This document shows, one piece after another, positions 25,731 to 33,948 of a DNA stretch of 64,000 nt; positions within the stretch are counted from its first letter, which is position 1, and each line of letters starts with the position of its first letter. The DNA comes from Pseudactinotalea suaedae. Lineage in GTDB: Bacteria > Actinomycetota > Actinomycetes > Actinomycetales > Beutenbergiaceae. Location: assembly GCF_009733815.1 (NCBI RefSeq), contig NZ_WNXY01000008.1, forward strand, positions 1 to 64,000, given 5' to 3'. The position numbers were made by a program, and so were the translations under genes. Under the pieces are notes generated by a model that did no database searches, was not told where the DNA came from, and saw only the letters and a list, made by a program, of their open reading frames with translations.

Positions 25731-27476
25731 TCACGCCTTGCCTGTTGTCCGGGAGCCCTCGGCGACTTCGTCCTCGATCACCTCGTCCTCGATCACCTCG
25801 TCGTCGACGAGGTGGGCGGCGCCCGCAGCGACCTCGGCGGTCACGGCGGACTCGCCGGGCTCCTCGGCCTTCGGCGCCTCGTGGAGCGTGTCGCGCAACG
25901 GGACGGCCTTGATGAACAGCGTCGCGAGGAAGGCCACGACCACGAGCGGGATCGCGACCAGGAACACCTGGTGCAGCGCGTCGGCGAGACCAAGGCGGAT
26001 CGCTTCCTCGATCGGGTCGGGCAGCTGGGCGAGCACCTCGGGGTCGAGGACCGCGTCGATGCCGATCGAGGTGCCCTCGGGCAGCTGTGCCGCCGCGGCC
26101 GGGTCGAGGTGGTCGCCGATCGCCGTCTGGAGCCGGCCGGCCATCACGGTGCCGAGCACCGCGATCCCCACCGTGCCGCCCGCGGACCGGAAGAACTGCG
26201 TGGCCGAGGTGGCCACACCGAGGTCGCGGTGCTCGGAGGTGTTCTGCACCACGAGCGTGTACGTCTGCATGGTGGCGCCCAGGCCCAGCCCGAGCACGAC
26301 CATCGCGACGATCAGCTGCAGGTAGGAGCTGCCGTAGTGCAGCTGTGTGAGCAGCACGAACCCGGCGATCATCAGCACGGTGCCGGCGACCATGAACGCC
26401 TTGTACTTGCCGGTCCGGGTGATCAGCATGCCGATCACGATGCTGAGCGCGATCATCGCGACGCTCATCGGCATCACGATCGCGCCGGAGCTGGTGGCGT
26501 TGGCCTTGAGCACGCCCTGCGCGTAGACCGGGATGTAGAAGATCGCACCGAACATCCCCATCGCGACGGCGAGGCTCGCGATGTTGGAGAACGTGAATGT
26601 CGGGTTGCGGAACAGGCGCAACGGGATCACCGGCTCGGCGGCGCGCCGCTCGATGAGCACGAACGCGACAAGCGCCACGGCACCCACGCCGAAGAGGCCG
26701 AGCACGTGCCAGTCGGACCACGGGTAGGTGGTACCGCCCCACGAGGTGGCGAGCAGGATCGCGACCAGCGCGACCGTCAGCGTGATGATGCCCCACACGT
26801 CGACGATCGCCTTGCGCGGCGAGTGCGGTAGGTGGAGGTTCTTGGCGATGAAGACCAGGCCCACGAGGCCGAACGGGACGCCCACGAAGAACAGCCAGCG
26901 CCAGCCGAAGTGGTCGGTGATGAAGCCACCCGCGAGCGGCCCGGCGATCGAGCAGATCCCGAAGACGGCGCCCATGATGCCCTGGTACTTGCCGCGGTGA
27001 CGCGGCGGGATCAGGTCGCCGATGATCACCTGGGACAGCGGCATCAGCGTGCCCATGCCCAGGCCCTGGATCACACGCGCGCCGACCAGCCACCAGAAGT
27101 TCGTGGCGAGCCCGCTCAGCACCGCGCCCACCATGAACACGACGAGGCCGGCGACGTAGAACGGTCGGCGCCCGTACAGGTCGGAGAGCTTACCGACCAC
27201 GGGGACGACGACGGCGCTCGCCAGCATCGCCGAGGTCGCCAGCCAGGAGTAGTGCTCCATGCCGCCGAGCTCGGCCACGATGATCGGCAGCGCCGGCGAG
27301 ACGATCGTCTGGCTGATCGCCGCGACGAACATGCCGATCAGCAGGCCGATGAAGACGGCGCGCGCGGCGGGGGTGAGGTGGAAGGCCGCAGGCGCCCCGG
27401 CGCCGGCCGCCTCAGGTGTCTCGTCGCTCGCCTGGGCCTGGCGCGAAGCGCGGATGGTGGAGCTGGTGGAACTCAT
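25731..27476 (-). CDS. MFS drug exporter, DHA2 family (EmrB/QacA type, 14 TM)
   Basis: A 581-residue protein with about 14 hydrophobic segments. ALPIIVAELGG, GKLSDLYGRRPFYVAG (motif A) and RVIQGLGMGTLMPLSQVIIGDLIPPRHRGKYQGIMGAVFGICSIAGPLAGG (motifs B and C) define the proton-driven drug antiporters of DHA2. The C-terminal tail is acidic and holds a repeated DEVIE unit, encoded by a 15-bp tandem at 25770-25799. It is divergent from a TetR regulator with a palindromic operator between them, so it is likely induced by its substrates. Confidence 0.9.
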   Translation of the reverse strand: MSSTSSTIRASRQAQASDETPEAAGAGAPAAFHLTPAARAVFIGLLIGMFVAAISQTIVSPALPIIVAELGGMEHYSWLATSAMLASAVVVPVVGKLSDLYGRRPFYVAGLVVFMVGAVLSGLATNFWWLVGARVIQGLGMGTLMPLSQVIIGDLIPPRHRGKYQGIMGAVFGICSIAGPLAGGFITDHFGWRWLFFVGVPFGLVGLVFIAKNLHLPHSPRKAIVDVWGIITLTVALVAILLATSWGGTTYPWSDWHVLGLFGVGAVALVAFVLIERRAAEPVIPLRLFRNPTFTFSNIASLAVAMGMFGAIFYIPVYAQGVLKANATSSGAIVMPMSVAMIALSIVIGMLITRTGKYKAFMVAGTVLMIAGFVLLTQLHYGSSYLQLIVAMVVLGLGLGATMQTYTLVVQNTSEHRDLGVATSATQFFRSAGGTVGIAVLGTVMAGRLQTAIGDHLDPAAAAQLPEGTSIGIDAVLDPEVLAQLPDPIEEAIRLGLADALHQVFLVAIPLVVVAFLATLFIKAVPLRDTLHEAPKAEEPGESAVTAEVAAGAAHLVDDEVIEDEVIEDEVAEGSRTTGKA

Positions 27477-27519
27477 GTGACGGGCTGTCCTCTCGGTAAC
27501 CGGGCTAGCCTGCCATAAA

Positions 27520-27536
27520 CTTGCAGTCTCTGCAAG
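27520..27536. promoter_or_regulatory. Perfect palindrome, TetR operator
   Basis: CTTGCAG and CTGCAAG are separated by 3 bp, in the 89-bp gap between the divergent MFS (27476) and TetR (27566) starts. A second, weaker TTGCA-N5-TGCA follows to about 27551, and outer CCATA/TATGG arms enclose both. The region is much richer in A+T than its surroundings. The site should cover both promoters. Confidence 0.75.
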
Positions 27537-27565
27537 ATTGCAGTCGATGCACTATGGTAGGACGT

Positions 27566-28180
27566 ATGACACAGCTGGCCGCGCCGCCGGAGCCCGGGCT
27601 CCGCGAGCGCAAGAAGCGGGCCACCCGCCTCGCGCTGCAGCGGGCCGCGCTGCACCTGGTGGCCGAGAGCGGCCTGGAGCAGGTGACCGTCGAGGAGATC
27701 GCCGCCGAGGCCGACGTCTCGCCACGCACGTTCTTCAACTACTTCGCCACGAAGGAGGACGCGCTCTCCGCCGTCGACCGCGAGGCCGTCGCCGAGAGCT
27801 GCGAGGCCCTGGCCGCCCGACCGGCAGGGGAGGCGCCGCTGGCGGCGCTCCGGGCGGTCTTCGTCGGGCGCGCCGAGCAGACCGTGATCGACTCCGAGTT
27901 CTGGCGCTACCGCGCCGTCGTAGCCCAGGCCTATCCCGACCTCTTCGCGCGTGTGCTCGGGGCGTCCGTCGCCGCCGACCACCAGATCGCGCAGGTGCTG
28001 GCGGCGCGGATGGGCGTCGACGCGCGCACCGACCCCCGGCCGCTACTGCTCGCCGGCGTCAGCAGCGTGGCCCGGCGCACCGCGATGCAGCTGTGGCTGG
28101 CGGGGGACCAGCGCTGTGACCTCGCGACCGTCCTCGCCGAGTGCTTCGACGAGATCTCCTCCATCGCGCAGATCGCCTGA
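27566..28180 (+). CDS. TetR-family repressor of the MFS exporter
   Basis: A 204-residue protein with the N-terminal helix-turn-helix RLALQRAALHLVAESGLEQVTVEEIAAEADVSPRTFFNYFATKEDAL, the classical TetR DNA-binding domain, and a C-terminal ligand domain. MTQLAAP at 27566 is chosen over a start 45 bp upstream, which would put the coding region into the operator. It most likely represses the divergent efflux pump and itself. The ABC exporter genes follow in the same direction after 170 bp and might also be in its regulon. Confidence 0.9.
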   Translation: MTQLAAPPEPGLRERKKRATRLALQRAALHLVAESGLEQVTVEEIAAEADVSPRTFFNYFATKEDALSAVDREAVAESCEALAARPAGEAPLAALRAVFVGRAEQTVIDSEFWRYRAVVAQAYPDLFARVLGASVAADHQIAQVLAARMGVDARTDPRPLLLAGVSSVARRTAMQLWLAGDQRCDLATVLAECFDEISSIAQIA

Positions 28181-28242
28181 GCGCGCACCTCAGCCGGACG
28201 GCGGAGTACGCCGAGCGCGAAGTCTCCAGATATCCCCCTATT

Positions 28243-28255
28243 TGACGATGCGTCA
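28243..28255. promoter_or_regulatory. Palindrome upstream of ABC exporter genes
   Basis: TGACG-ATG-CGTCA is a perfect 5-3-5 inverted repeat, flanked by CCCCC and GGGGG arms (28234-28238 and 28260-28264). It lies about 100 bp before the first ABC gene, within a TTGACG element. It may be an operator for the exporter operon. Confidence 0.45.
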
Positions 28256-28350
28256 TGTCGGGGGGCGGGTCTAGCCTCAACGACGCACGTCGCCCATCGC
28301 TGGAACCTGCTCGCCCACGCTCGCTCACGCACGGATCGCACGGACCTCAT

Positions 28351-30102
28351 ATGACTCTGCTCCGACTCTCCCTCCGCTTCGCGGCGCCCTACAAGACCTG
28401 GGTCGGGGCCGTCATCGTGCTCCAGCTCATCTCCACGATCGCCGCTCTCTACCTCCCCAGCCTCAACGGCCGCATCATCGATGAGGGCGTCAGCACCGGC
28501 AACACGGACCTGATCTGGGAGCTCGGCCGCGAGATGCTGATCTGGTGCGGCGTCCAGGCCGCCACCGCGATCGCCGCCATCTACTTCGGTGCCCGCACCG
28601 CCATGGCGGTGGGTCGCGACATCCGCCGGTCGATCTACAGCAAGGTCGACAGCCTCGGCGCCCTCGACATCTCCTCGATCGGCACCGGCTCGCTGATCAC
28701 GCGCAACACCAACGACGTCCAGCAGGTGCAGATGCTCGTGCTGATGACGCTCAACTTCATGGTGTCGACGCCGATCATGTGCGTCGGCGGCATCATCATG
28801 GCGCTCCGCGAGGACGCCGGGCTGTCGTGGCTGGTGTGGGTCTCGGTGCCGGTGCTGTTCCTCATCGTGGGGCTGCTGGTGCGGGTGCTGCTGCCGCTGT
28901 TCCGCCTCATGCAGGAGCGGATCGACAAGATCAACGAGGTCACCCGCGAGCAGGTCGTCGGCCTGCGCGTCATCCGTGCGTTCGTCCGCGAGCCCTTCGA
29001 GCAGGACCGCTACCGCCAGGCGAACGAGGCGATCACCGACACCTCGATCCGGGTCGGCAACGTGTTCGTGCTGATGTTCCCCGCGATCATGATGGTGCTC
29101 CACATCGTCACCGCCGCCGTGCTCTGGTTCGGCGGGTACCGGGTGGACGCCGGCGAGATGAACGTCGGTCAGCTGAGCGCCTTCCTGCAGTACGTGCTGC
29201 AGATCCTCGTCGCCGTGATGATGGGCACGTTCATGGTGATGATGATCCCCCGCGCGGTCGTGTGCGCCGAGCGCATCGACGAGCTGCTCACCACCGAGTC
29301 CTCGATGCCGGTCCGGGAGGCCGAGGCGCGCGAGGCCCGCCCGGTCGACCTCCCCACCGGGCGCGTGGTCTTCGACCACGTCACCTTCGGGTACCCGGGC
29401 GCCGAGCGCCCCGTCCTCGACGACGTCTCGTTCGTCGCCGAGCCGGGCACCACGACGGCGATCGTCGGGTCCACCGGCGCCGGCAAGACCACCCTGGTCA
29501 AGCTGATCCCCCGGCTCTTCGACCCGCGGTCCGGATCCGTGACGATCGACGACGTCGCCGTCGACTCCCTGACGCGTCACCAGCTCGCCGGTCTGGTCGG
29601 TCTGGTGCCGCAGCGCCCGTACCTGTTCTCCGGGACGGTCGCCTCGAACCTGCGGTTCGGCAACTCCGAGGCCACCGACGAGGAGCTGTGGCACGCGCTC
29701 GAGGTCGCTCAGGGAGCCGACTTCGTGCGGGAGAAGAAGGGCGAGCTCGAGGCGCGGGTGGCGCAGGGCGGCAACAACGTCTCCGGCGGCCAGCGCCAGC
29801 GCCTGTGCATCGCGCGGGCGCTCGTGGCGAGGCCGCGCGTGTACGTGTTCGACGACTCGTTCTCGGCCCTGGACGTCGCCACCGACGCCCGGCTGCGCAG
29901 CGCGCTGTCGGAGGCGACCGGCGGCGCCACGGTGATCATCGTCGCCCAGCGCATCTCCACGATCCGCGAGGCCGACAACATCGTCGTCCTCGACCACGGC
30001 GTGGTCGTCGGCCAGGGCACGCATGACGAGCTGCTGGAGAGCAACGAGACCTACCGCGAGATCGTCGAGTCCCAGATGAGCATCGAAGGAGCGGGTCGAT
30101 GA
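28351..30102 (+). CDS. ABC exporter subunit with degenerate ATPase site (TMD-NBD)
   Basis: A 583-residue half-transporter: six transmembrane helices in residues 1-~320, then a nucleotide-binding domain with Walker A GSTGAGKTT (about 373), PQRPYLFSGT, signature NVSGGQRQRLCIARAL (about 476). Walker B ends VFDDSFSALD, with Asp instead of the catalytic Glu, and the switch His is Gln (VAQRIST). This pattern marks the non-hydrolysing partner of heterodimeric exporters such as TM287/288 and BmrCD. MTLLRLS at 28351 is the likely start. Overlaps the partner gene by ATGA. Confidence 0.92.
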   Translation: MTLLRLSLRFAAPYKTWVGAVIVLQLISTIAALYLPSLNGRIIDEGVSTGNTDLIWELGREMLIWCGVQAATAIAAIYFGARTAMAVGRDIRRSIYSKVDSLGALDISSIGTGSLITRNTNDVQQVQMLVLMTLNFMVSTPIMCVGGIIMALREDAGLSWLVWVSVPVLFLIVGLLVRVLLPLFRLMQERIDKINEVTREQVVGLRVIRAFVREPFEQDRYRQANEAITDTSIRVGNVFVLMFPAIMMVLHIVTAAVLWFGGYRVDAGEMNVGQLSAFLQYVLQILVAVMMGTFMVMMIPRAVVCAERIDELLTTESSMPVREAEAREARPVDLPTGRVVFDHVTFGYPGAERPVLDDVSFVAEPGTTTAIVGSTGAGKTTLVKLIPRLFDPRSGSVTIDDVAVDSLTRHQLAGLVGLVPQRPYLFSGTVASNLRFGNSEATDEELWHALEVAQGADFVREKKGELEARVAQGGNNVSGGQRQRLCIARALVARPRVYVFDDSFSALDVATDARLRSALSEATGGATVIIVAQRISTIREADNIVVLDHGVVVGQGTHDELLESNETYREIVESQMSIEGAGR

Positions 30103-32276
30103 CCGCCCCCGAGAACACGAACGACAAGGACGAGAACGTGACCAGCGGTCGACCCAGCGAGCCCGGTCAGCCCCAGGGAGGCGAGCGCACCACACCCGTG
30201 GCGAGCTCCGCCGTCGCCGTGGCCGACGAGGACGTCACCGAGGAGGAGAGCGAGTTCGTCCCCGGCGAGGACGACATGGGGATGTTCGGCGAGGGTGCGC
30301 CCGCGCGCAAGCCGAAGGCCTTCTGGCCCTCGGCCAAGCGTCTGTTCGGGCTGCTCGCGCCGCACCGGGTCAAGTTCGGGATCGTGGTGGCCCTGGTGGC
30401 CGCCTCGGTGGTGCTCACCGTCATCGCACCGAAGATCCTCGGCCAGGCGATGGACGTGATCTTCGACGGCGCGATCGGGCGCTCGCTCGGGCAGTTCGAG
30501 GGCATGAGCCTGGCGGAGGTCGCCCAGATCCTGCGCAGCCAGGGTCAGGACGACTTCGCCGACATGCTGGAGGGTGCCGCCGGGATCATCCCGGGCGTCG
30601 GCATCGACTTCGAGCGGCTGGCGCAGCTGATCGGCGTGGTGCTCGCGATGTACATCGTGGCATCGGTGCTGATGTGGGCGCAGGGATACATCCTCAACCG
30701 CATCGTCATGGACGTCATCTACAACCTGCGCAAGGACATCGAGGAGAAGCTGCACCGGTTGCCGCTGTCCTACTTCGACACCCGTCAGCGCGGTGACCTG
30801 ATGTCGCGCGTGACCAACGACGTCGACAACATGCAGCAGGCGCTCCAGCAGGCGTTCAGCCAGCTGGTGCAGTCGGTGCTGCAGGTCATCGGCATCGCCG
30901 TGATGATGTTCATCGTGTCCTGGCAGCTGGCGCTGCTGGCACTGATCGCGCTGCCGCTCTCGGCGATCATCGCGGGCGTGATCGGGGCCCGGTCGCAGAA
31001 GCTGTTCACCGAGCAGTGGAAGAGCACCGGCGAGCTCAACGGACACATCGAGGAGTCCTACTCGGGCCTGGAGCTCGTGCGGGTCTTCGGCCGCGACAAG
31101 GAGATGCTGGAGGAGTTCGACAAGCGGAACGCCTCGCTGTTCACCAGCTCGTTCGGCGCCCAGTTCGTCAGCGGCATGATCATGCCGCTGATGCAGTTCG
31201 TGAACTACCTGCAGTACGTGCTGATCGCGGTCGCGGGTGGGCTGCGGGTCGCCTCGGGCACGCTGACGATCGGTGACGCCACCGCGTTCATCCAGTACTC
31301 GCGTGAGTTCGCGCAGCCGCTGGGCCAGATCGCCGGCATGGCGAACATGCTGATCTCCGGTGTGGCCTCGGCCGAGCGGACCTTCGAGCTGCTCGACGCC
31401 GACGAGCAGGAGCCCGACACCGCGGACTCGCACCTGCCTGCGCGGACCGACGGTCACGTCGAGTTCGACGACGTGTCGTTCTCCTACAGCGCCGACGTCC
31501 CGCTGATCGAGAACCTCTCGTTCTCGGTGGAGCCGGGGCACACGGTCGCGATCGTGGGTCCGACGGGCGCCGGCAAGACCACCCTGGTCAACCTGGTGAT
31601 GCGGTTCTACGAGCTCGACGGCGGCCGGATTCTTCTCGATGGCGTGGACATCAAGAGGCTCAGCCGGGCCGAGCTCCGCGGCCAGGTCGGGATGGTGCTG
31701 CAGGACACCTGGTTGTTCGACGGCTCGATCATGGAGAACATCCGGTACGGGCGCCTCGACGCGACCGACGAGGAGGTGCTCGCTGCGGCCGAGGCCACGA
31801 TGGTGGACCGCTTCGTGCGGCAGCTGCCGGAGGGCTACGACACCCCGGTGAGCGCCGAGGGCGGGTCGATCTCGGCCGGCGAGCGGCAGCTGATCACGAT
31901 CGCCCGGGCGTTCCTGGCCAACCCCTCGCTGCTGATCCTCGACGAGGCCACCTCGAGCGTGGACACCCGCACCGAGCTGCTGGTGCAGCACGCGATGAAC
32001 GCGCTGCGAACCGACCGCACCAGCTTCGTCATCGCGCACCGGCTCTCCACGATCCGTGACGCCGACACCATCCTCATGATGGAGAACGGCCGGATCGTCG
32101 AGCGCGGGAGCCACGACGAGCTGCTCGAGGCCAAGGGCGCCTACCACGACCTCTACATGACGCAGTTCCTGGGCGGTCGCGAGGAACCCGAAGGCGCCGC
32201 TGCCATGGCAGGCGGTGCACCCTCGGGTGAGTTCGCGCCCGCGCCGCTGGAGGGCTCCGGCCCCGACCACGGCTGA
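30099..32276 (+). CDS. ABC exporter subunit with catalytic ATPase site (TMD-NBD)
   Basis: A 725-residue half-transporter. The first ~75 residues are hydrophilic and acidic, then come six transmembrane helices with a ~55-residue loop after the first. The NBD has Walker A GPTGAGKTT (about 487), Walker B LLILDEATSSVD with the catalytic Glu, and the switch His (VIAHRLST). Its signature is SISAGERQL instead of LSGGQ. It would pair with the degenerate Walker site of the upstream subunit, so one site hydrolyses ATP and the other only binds it. Probably exports lipids or drugs; substrate unknown. Confidence 0.92.
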   Translation: MTAPENTNDKDENVTSGRPSEPGQPQGGERTTPVASSAVAVADEDVTEEESEFVPGEDDMGMFGEGAPARKPKAFWPSAKRLFGLLAPHRVKFGIVVALVAASVVLTVIAPKILGQAMDVIFDGAIGRSLGQFEGMSLAEVAQILRSQGQDDFADMLEGAAGIIPGVGIDFERLAQLIGVVLAMYIVASVLMWAQGYILNRIVMDVIYNLRKDIEEKLHRLPLSYFDTRQRGDLMSRVTNDVDNMQQALQQAFSQLVQSVLQVIGIAVMMFIVSWQLALLALIALPLSAIIAGVIGARSQKLFTEQWKSTGELNGHIEESYSGLELVRVFGRDKEMLEEFDKRNASLFTSSFGAQFVSGMIMPLMQFVNYLQYVLIAVAGGLRVASGTLTIGDATAFIQYSREFAQPLGQIAGMANMLISGVASAERTFELLDADEQEPDTADSHLPARTDGHVEFDDVSFSYSADVPLIENLSFSVEPGHTVAIVGPTGAGKTTLVNLVMRFYELDGGRILLDGVDIKRLSRAELRGQVGMVLQDTWLFDGSIMENIRYGRLDATDEEVLAAAEATMVDRFVRQLPEGYDTPVSAEGGSISAGERQLITIARAFLANPSLLILDEATSSVDTRTELLVQHAMNALRTDRTSFVIAHRLSTIRDADTILMMENGRIVERGSHDELLEAKGAYHDLYMTQFLGGREEPEGAAAMAGGAPSGEFAPAPLEGSGPDHG

Positions 32277-32471
32277 CGCTGCGCGGTACGGCCAGCACGG
32301 CCCGGTCTCGCTCGATCACGAGCGGCGCCGGGCCGTCCTGCGTACACCGCCGGCTGGGCCTGCTCCCACGGGTGCTGGTCGGCTCGCCTCCCGCTCGACG
32401 GGGCGGCAGATGCGGGGGACACCTCCGGCGGCGGCTCTGCGGAGGTGCGTCCCCGCCAGCCGTGGCCGCAC

Positions 32472-32544
32472 GGGCTCGAGATCGCACTTTGGGCTCGAGA
32501 TCGCACCGTGTGCTGTGCGATCTCGAGCCGGAGGTGCAATCTCG
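32472..32544. repeat. Head-to-head repeat quartet, GAGATCGCAC type
   Basis: GGGCTCGAGATCGCAC stands at 32472-32487 and 32491-32506, and its reverse forms at 32515-32529 (GTGCGATCTCGAGCC) and 32534-32544 (GTGCAATCTCG). The order of two forward and two reverse is the same as at 25618. Confidence 0.92.
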
Positions 32545-32619
32545 TGGGGTGCGACGGCGGTGCCGCGCTCACGAGCCGCACGTCCCACCCGACCGCGTCG
32601 CCAGCCGCGGCAGTGGCGG

Positions 32620-32687
32620 CGAGGTCGCACCTTCGGTTCGAGGTCGCACCGTCTGCGGTGCGACCTCGAGCCAACGGTGCGACCTCG
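32620..32687. repeat. Head-to-head repeat quartet, GAGGTCGCACC type
   Basis: CGAGGTCGCACC stands at 32620-32631 and 32639-32650, with reverse copies GGTGCGACCTCG at 32657-32668 and 32676-32687. Same design as the quartets at 25618 and 32472, with the middle changed to G-G-T-C. A single similar word occurs near 33317. Confidence 0.92.
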
Positions 32688-32750
32688 AGGAGGCGGCATG
32701 CCGGGAGAGGCCGTCACCGAGAGGAAACACCGGGCTCGTACGGTGGCGCC

Positions 32751-33245
32751 GTGAGTGGTCCCTTCCGTGTCGCACGCGACTCCCCCAGCGCACCCGACGT
32801 GGCCGTGCTCCTCCACGAGCACCTGGCGGAGATGGCGGCGACCTCGCCCGCGGATTCCGTGCACGCGCTCGGCCACGCCGCCCTGCAGGCGGCCGACATC
32901 GAGTTCGTGACGGCGCGCGAGCAGACCGGCGCGCTGCTGGGCTGCGGTGCGCTCAAGGTCCACGACCAGGCACTCGGTGAGCTCAAGTCGATGCGCACAG
33001 TCGGTGCGGCTCGCGGCCAGGGGGTGGCGTCGGCGATCCTCCGGCACCTTCTGGAGCGTGCTCGCGTCCGCGGCCTCGCGCGGGTCAGTCTCGAGACCGG
33101 CGCCGAGGACTACTTCGCGCCCGCCCGCCGCCTGTACGCCCACCACGGCTTCCAGCCGACCACGCCGTTCGCCGACTACACCGACGACCCGAACAGCGTC
33201 TACCTGACCCTCGCCCTCGCGCCCGGCATCGCGAACCAGCCGTAG
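32751..33245 (+). CDS. GNAT-family N-acetyltransferase
   Basis: A 164-residue protein with ALLGCGALKVHDQALGELKSMRTV, the acetyl-CoA loop AARGQGVASAILRHLLERA and a late LYAHHGFQPTTPFADY strand, the ordinary GNAT layout. GTG at 32751 is chosen because the first conserved segment follows; the longer open frame upstream runs through repeats. The best guess is small-molecule or amino-acid acetylation. Neighbours do not help. Confidence 0.85.
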   Translation: MSGPFRVARDSPSAPDVAVLLHEHLAEMAATSPADSVHALGHAALQAADIEFVTAREQTGALLGCGALKVHDQALGELKSMRTVGAARGQGVASAILRHLLERARVRGLARVSLETGAEDYFAPARRLYAHHGFQPTTPFADYTDDPNSVYLTLALAPGIANQP

Positions 33246-33429
33246 CGGCGGCGCAGGTTCCGGAACGCCCTGAGCCGCGGCGGCGGCAACCGCCACGCAC
33301 ACTCGGCGCGAAGTGGGGTGCGACCTGAGCAGCACGCGCGCAGCCGTCCGCTGCTCACGGGTCGAGCCGCTGCGGAGGCGGCGGCAACCACCCCCACCCC
33401 CGTGGCGACATGGCCTAGGTTGCTTGGCC

Positions 33430-33942
33430 ATGGAGCCGAACGTGCAGCAGCCCTCCGGTACGACCGGCGGGCAGCCGGTGGCGAGCGACCCGCAGGAGCG
33501 AGAGCCGCGGCGACGGGCGGTCGCGGCCGCCTACGTGCAGCTCGCGAGCCCCTTCCTGTTCGTGGGGATGCTGTTCCTCGGGCTCGCCGTGGACATCCCG
33601 ATCGCGGGCGACCCGCACGGGTACGGGCAGATCTTCGCGTTCTTCGCCTCGTTCCTGCTGCTCATCCCGGGCACCGTCCTGCCGAGCATCGCGATCGCTC
33701 TCCTCCGCCGCTCACGGCGCAGCGGCGCGGTCTGGTTGATCGTGGCCGCTGGGCTGTCCTGCCTGATGTTCCTCGGGCTGGTGTCAGGGGCTCCGGGTGG
33801 CATCGGCGAGCTGGACTGGAGCCGACTCCTGACGATCGCCGTCGGCGTGGTCTGGTTGGTCGTCTCGATCTGGTGCCTGTTGGCGGGCACGACGGCGTAC
33901 TCCCGCCTCTCCCCTGGGCGCCCCCACCCGGTCATCGGCTGA
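33430..33942 (+). CDS. Small uncharacterised membrane protein
   Basis: A 170-residue protein with a hydrophilic N-terminus (1-30) and four hydrophobic segments (about 34-58, 68-95, 101-121, 128-152). No conserved motif is visible. ATG at 33430. The short gap upstream (33246-33429) carries a GGTGCGACCT word related to the nearby quartets. Function unknown. Confidence 0.7.
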   Translation: MEPNVQQPSGTTGGQPVASDPQEREPRRRAVAAAYVQLASPFLFVGMLFLGLAVDIPIAGDPHGYGQIFAFFASFLLLIPGTVLPSIAIALLRRSRRSGAVWLIVAAGLSCLMFLGLVSGAPGGIGELDWSRLLTIAVGVVWLVVSIWCLLAGTTAYSRLSPGRPHPVIG

Positions 33943-33948
33943 GGCGGG

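Larger units (their letters stand above)
32277..32750. other. 474-bp intergenic region with two repeat quartets
   Basis: Between the ABC exporter and the acetyltransferase gene. I see no gene in it; the long open frames here run through repeats on both strands. It contains the two quartets at 32472-32544 and 32620-32687, which make up a third of its length. Confidence 0.6.

Noticed and set aside
25770-25799. Coding 15-bp tandem as a phase-variation repeat
   Set aside because: Two in-frame copies only change an acidic tail; a loss or gain would keep the frame.
22171-26325. A 1384-residue open frame on the plus strand
   Set aside because: It is antisense to the photolyase, PBP and MFS genes, is Arg/Gly/His-rich with no domain, and results from high GC.
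23503-27093. PBP fused to a long N-terminal extension
   Set aside because: The extension is an off-frame read of the MFS gene; the true start is the lipoprotein signal at 25473.
32445-32750. N-terminal extension of the acetyltransferase
   Set aside because: It runs through the repeat quartets; a GTG start at 32751 fits the GNAT fold.
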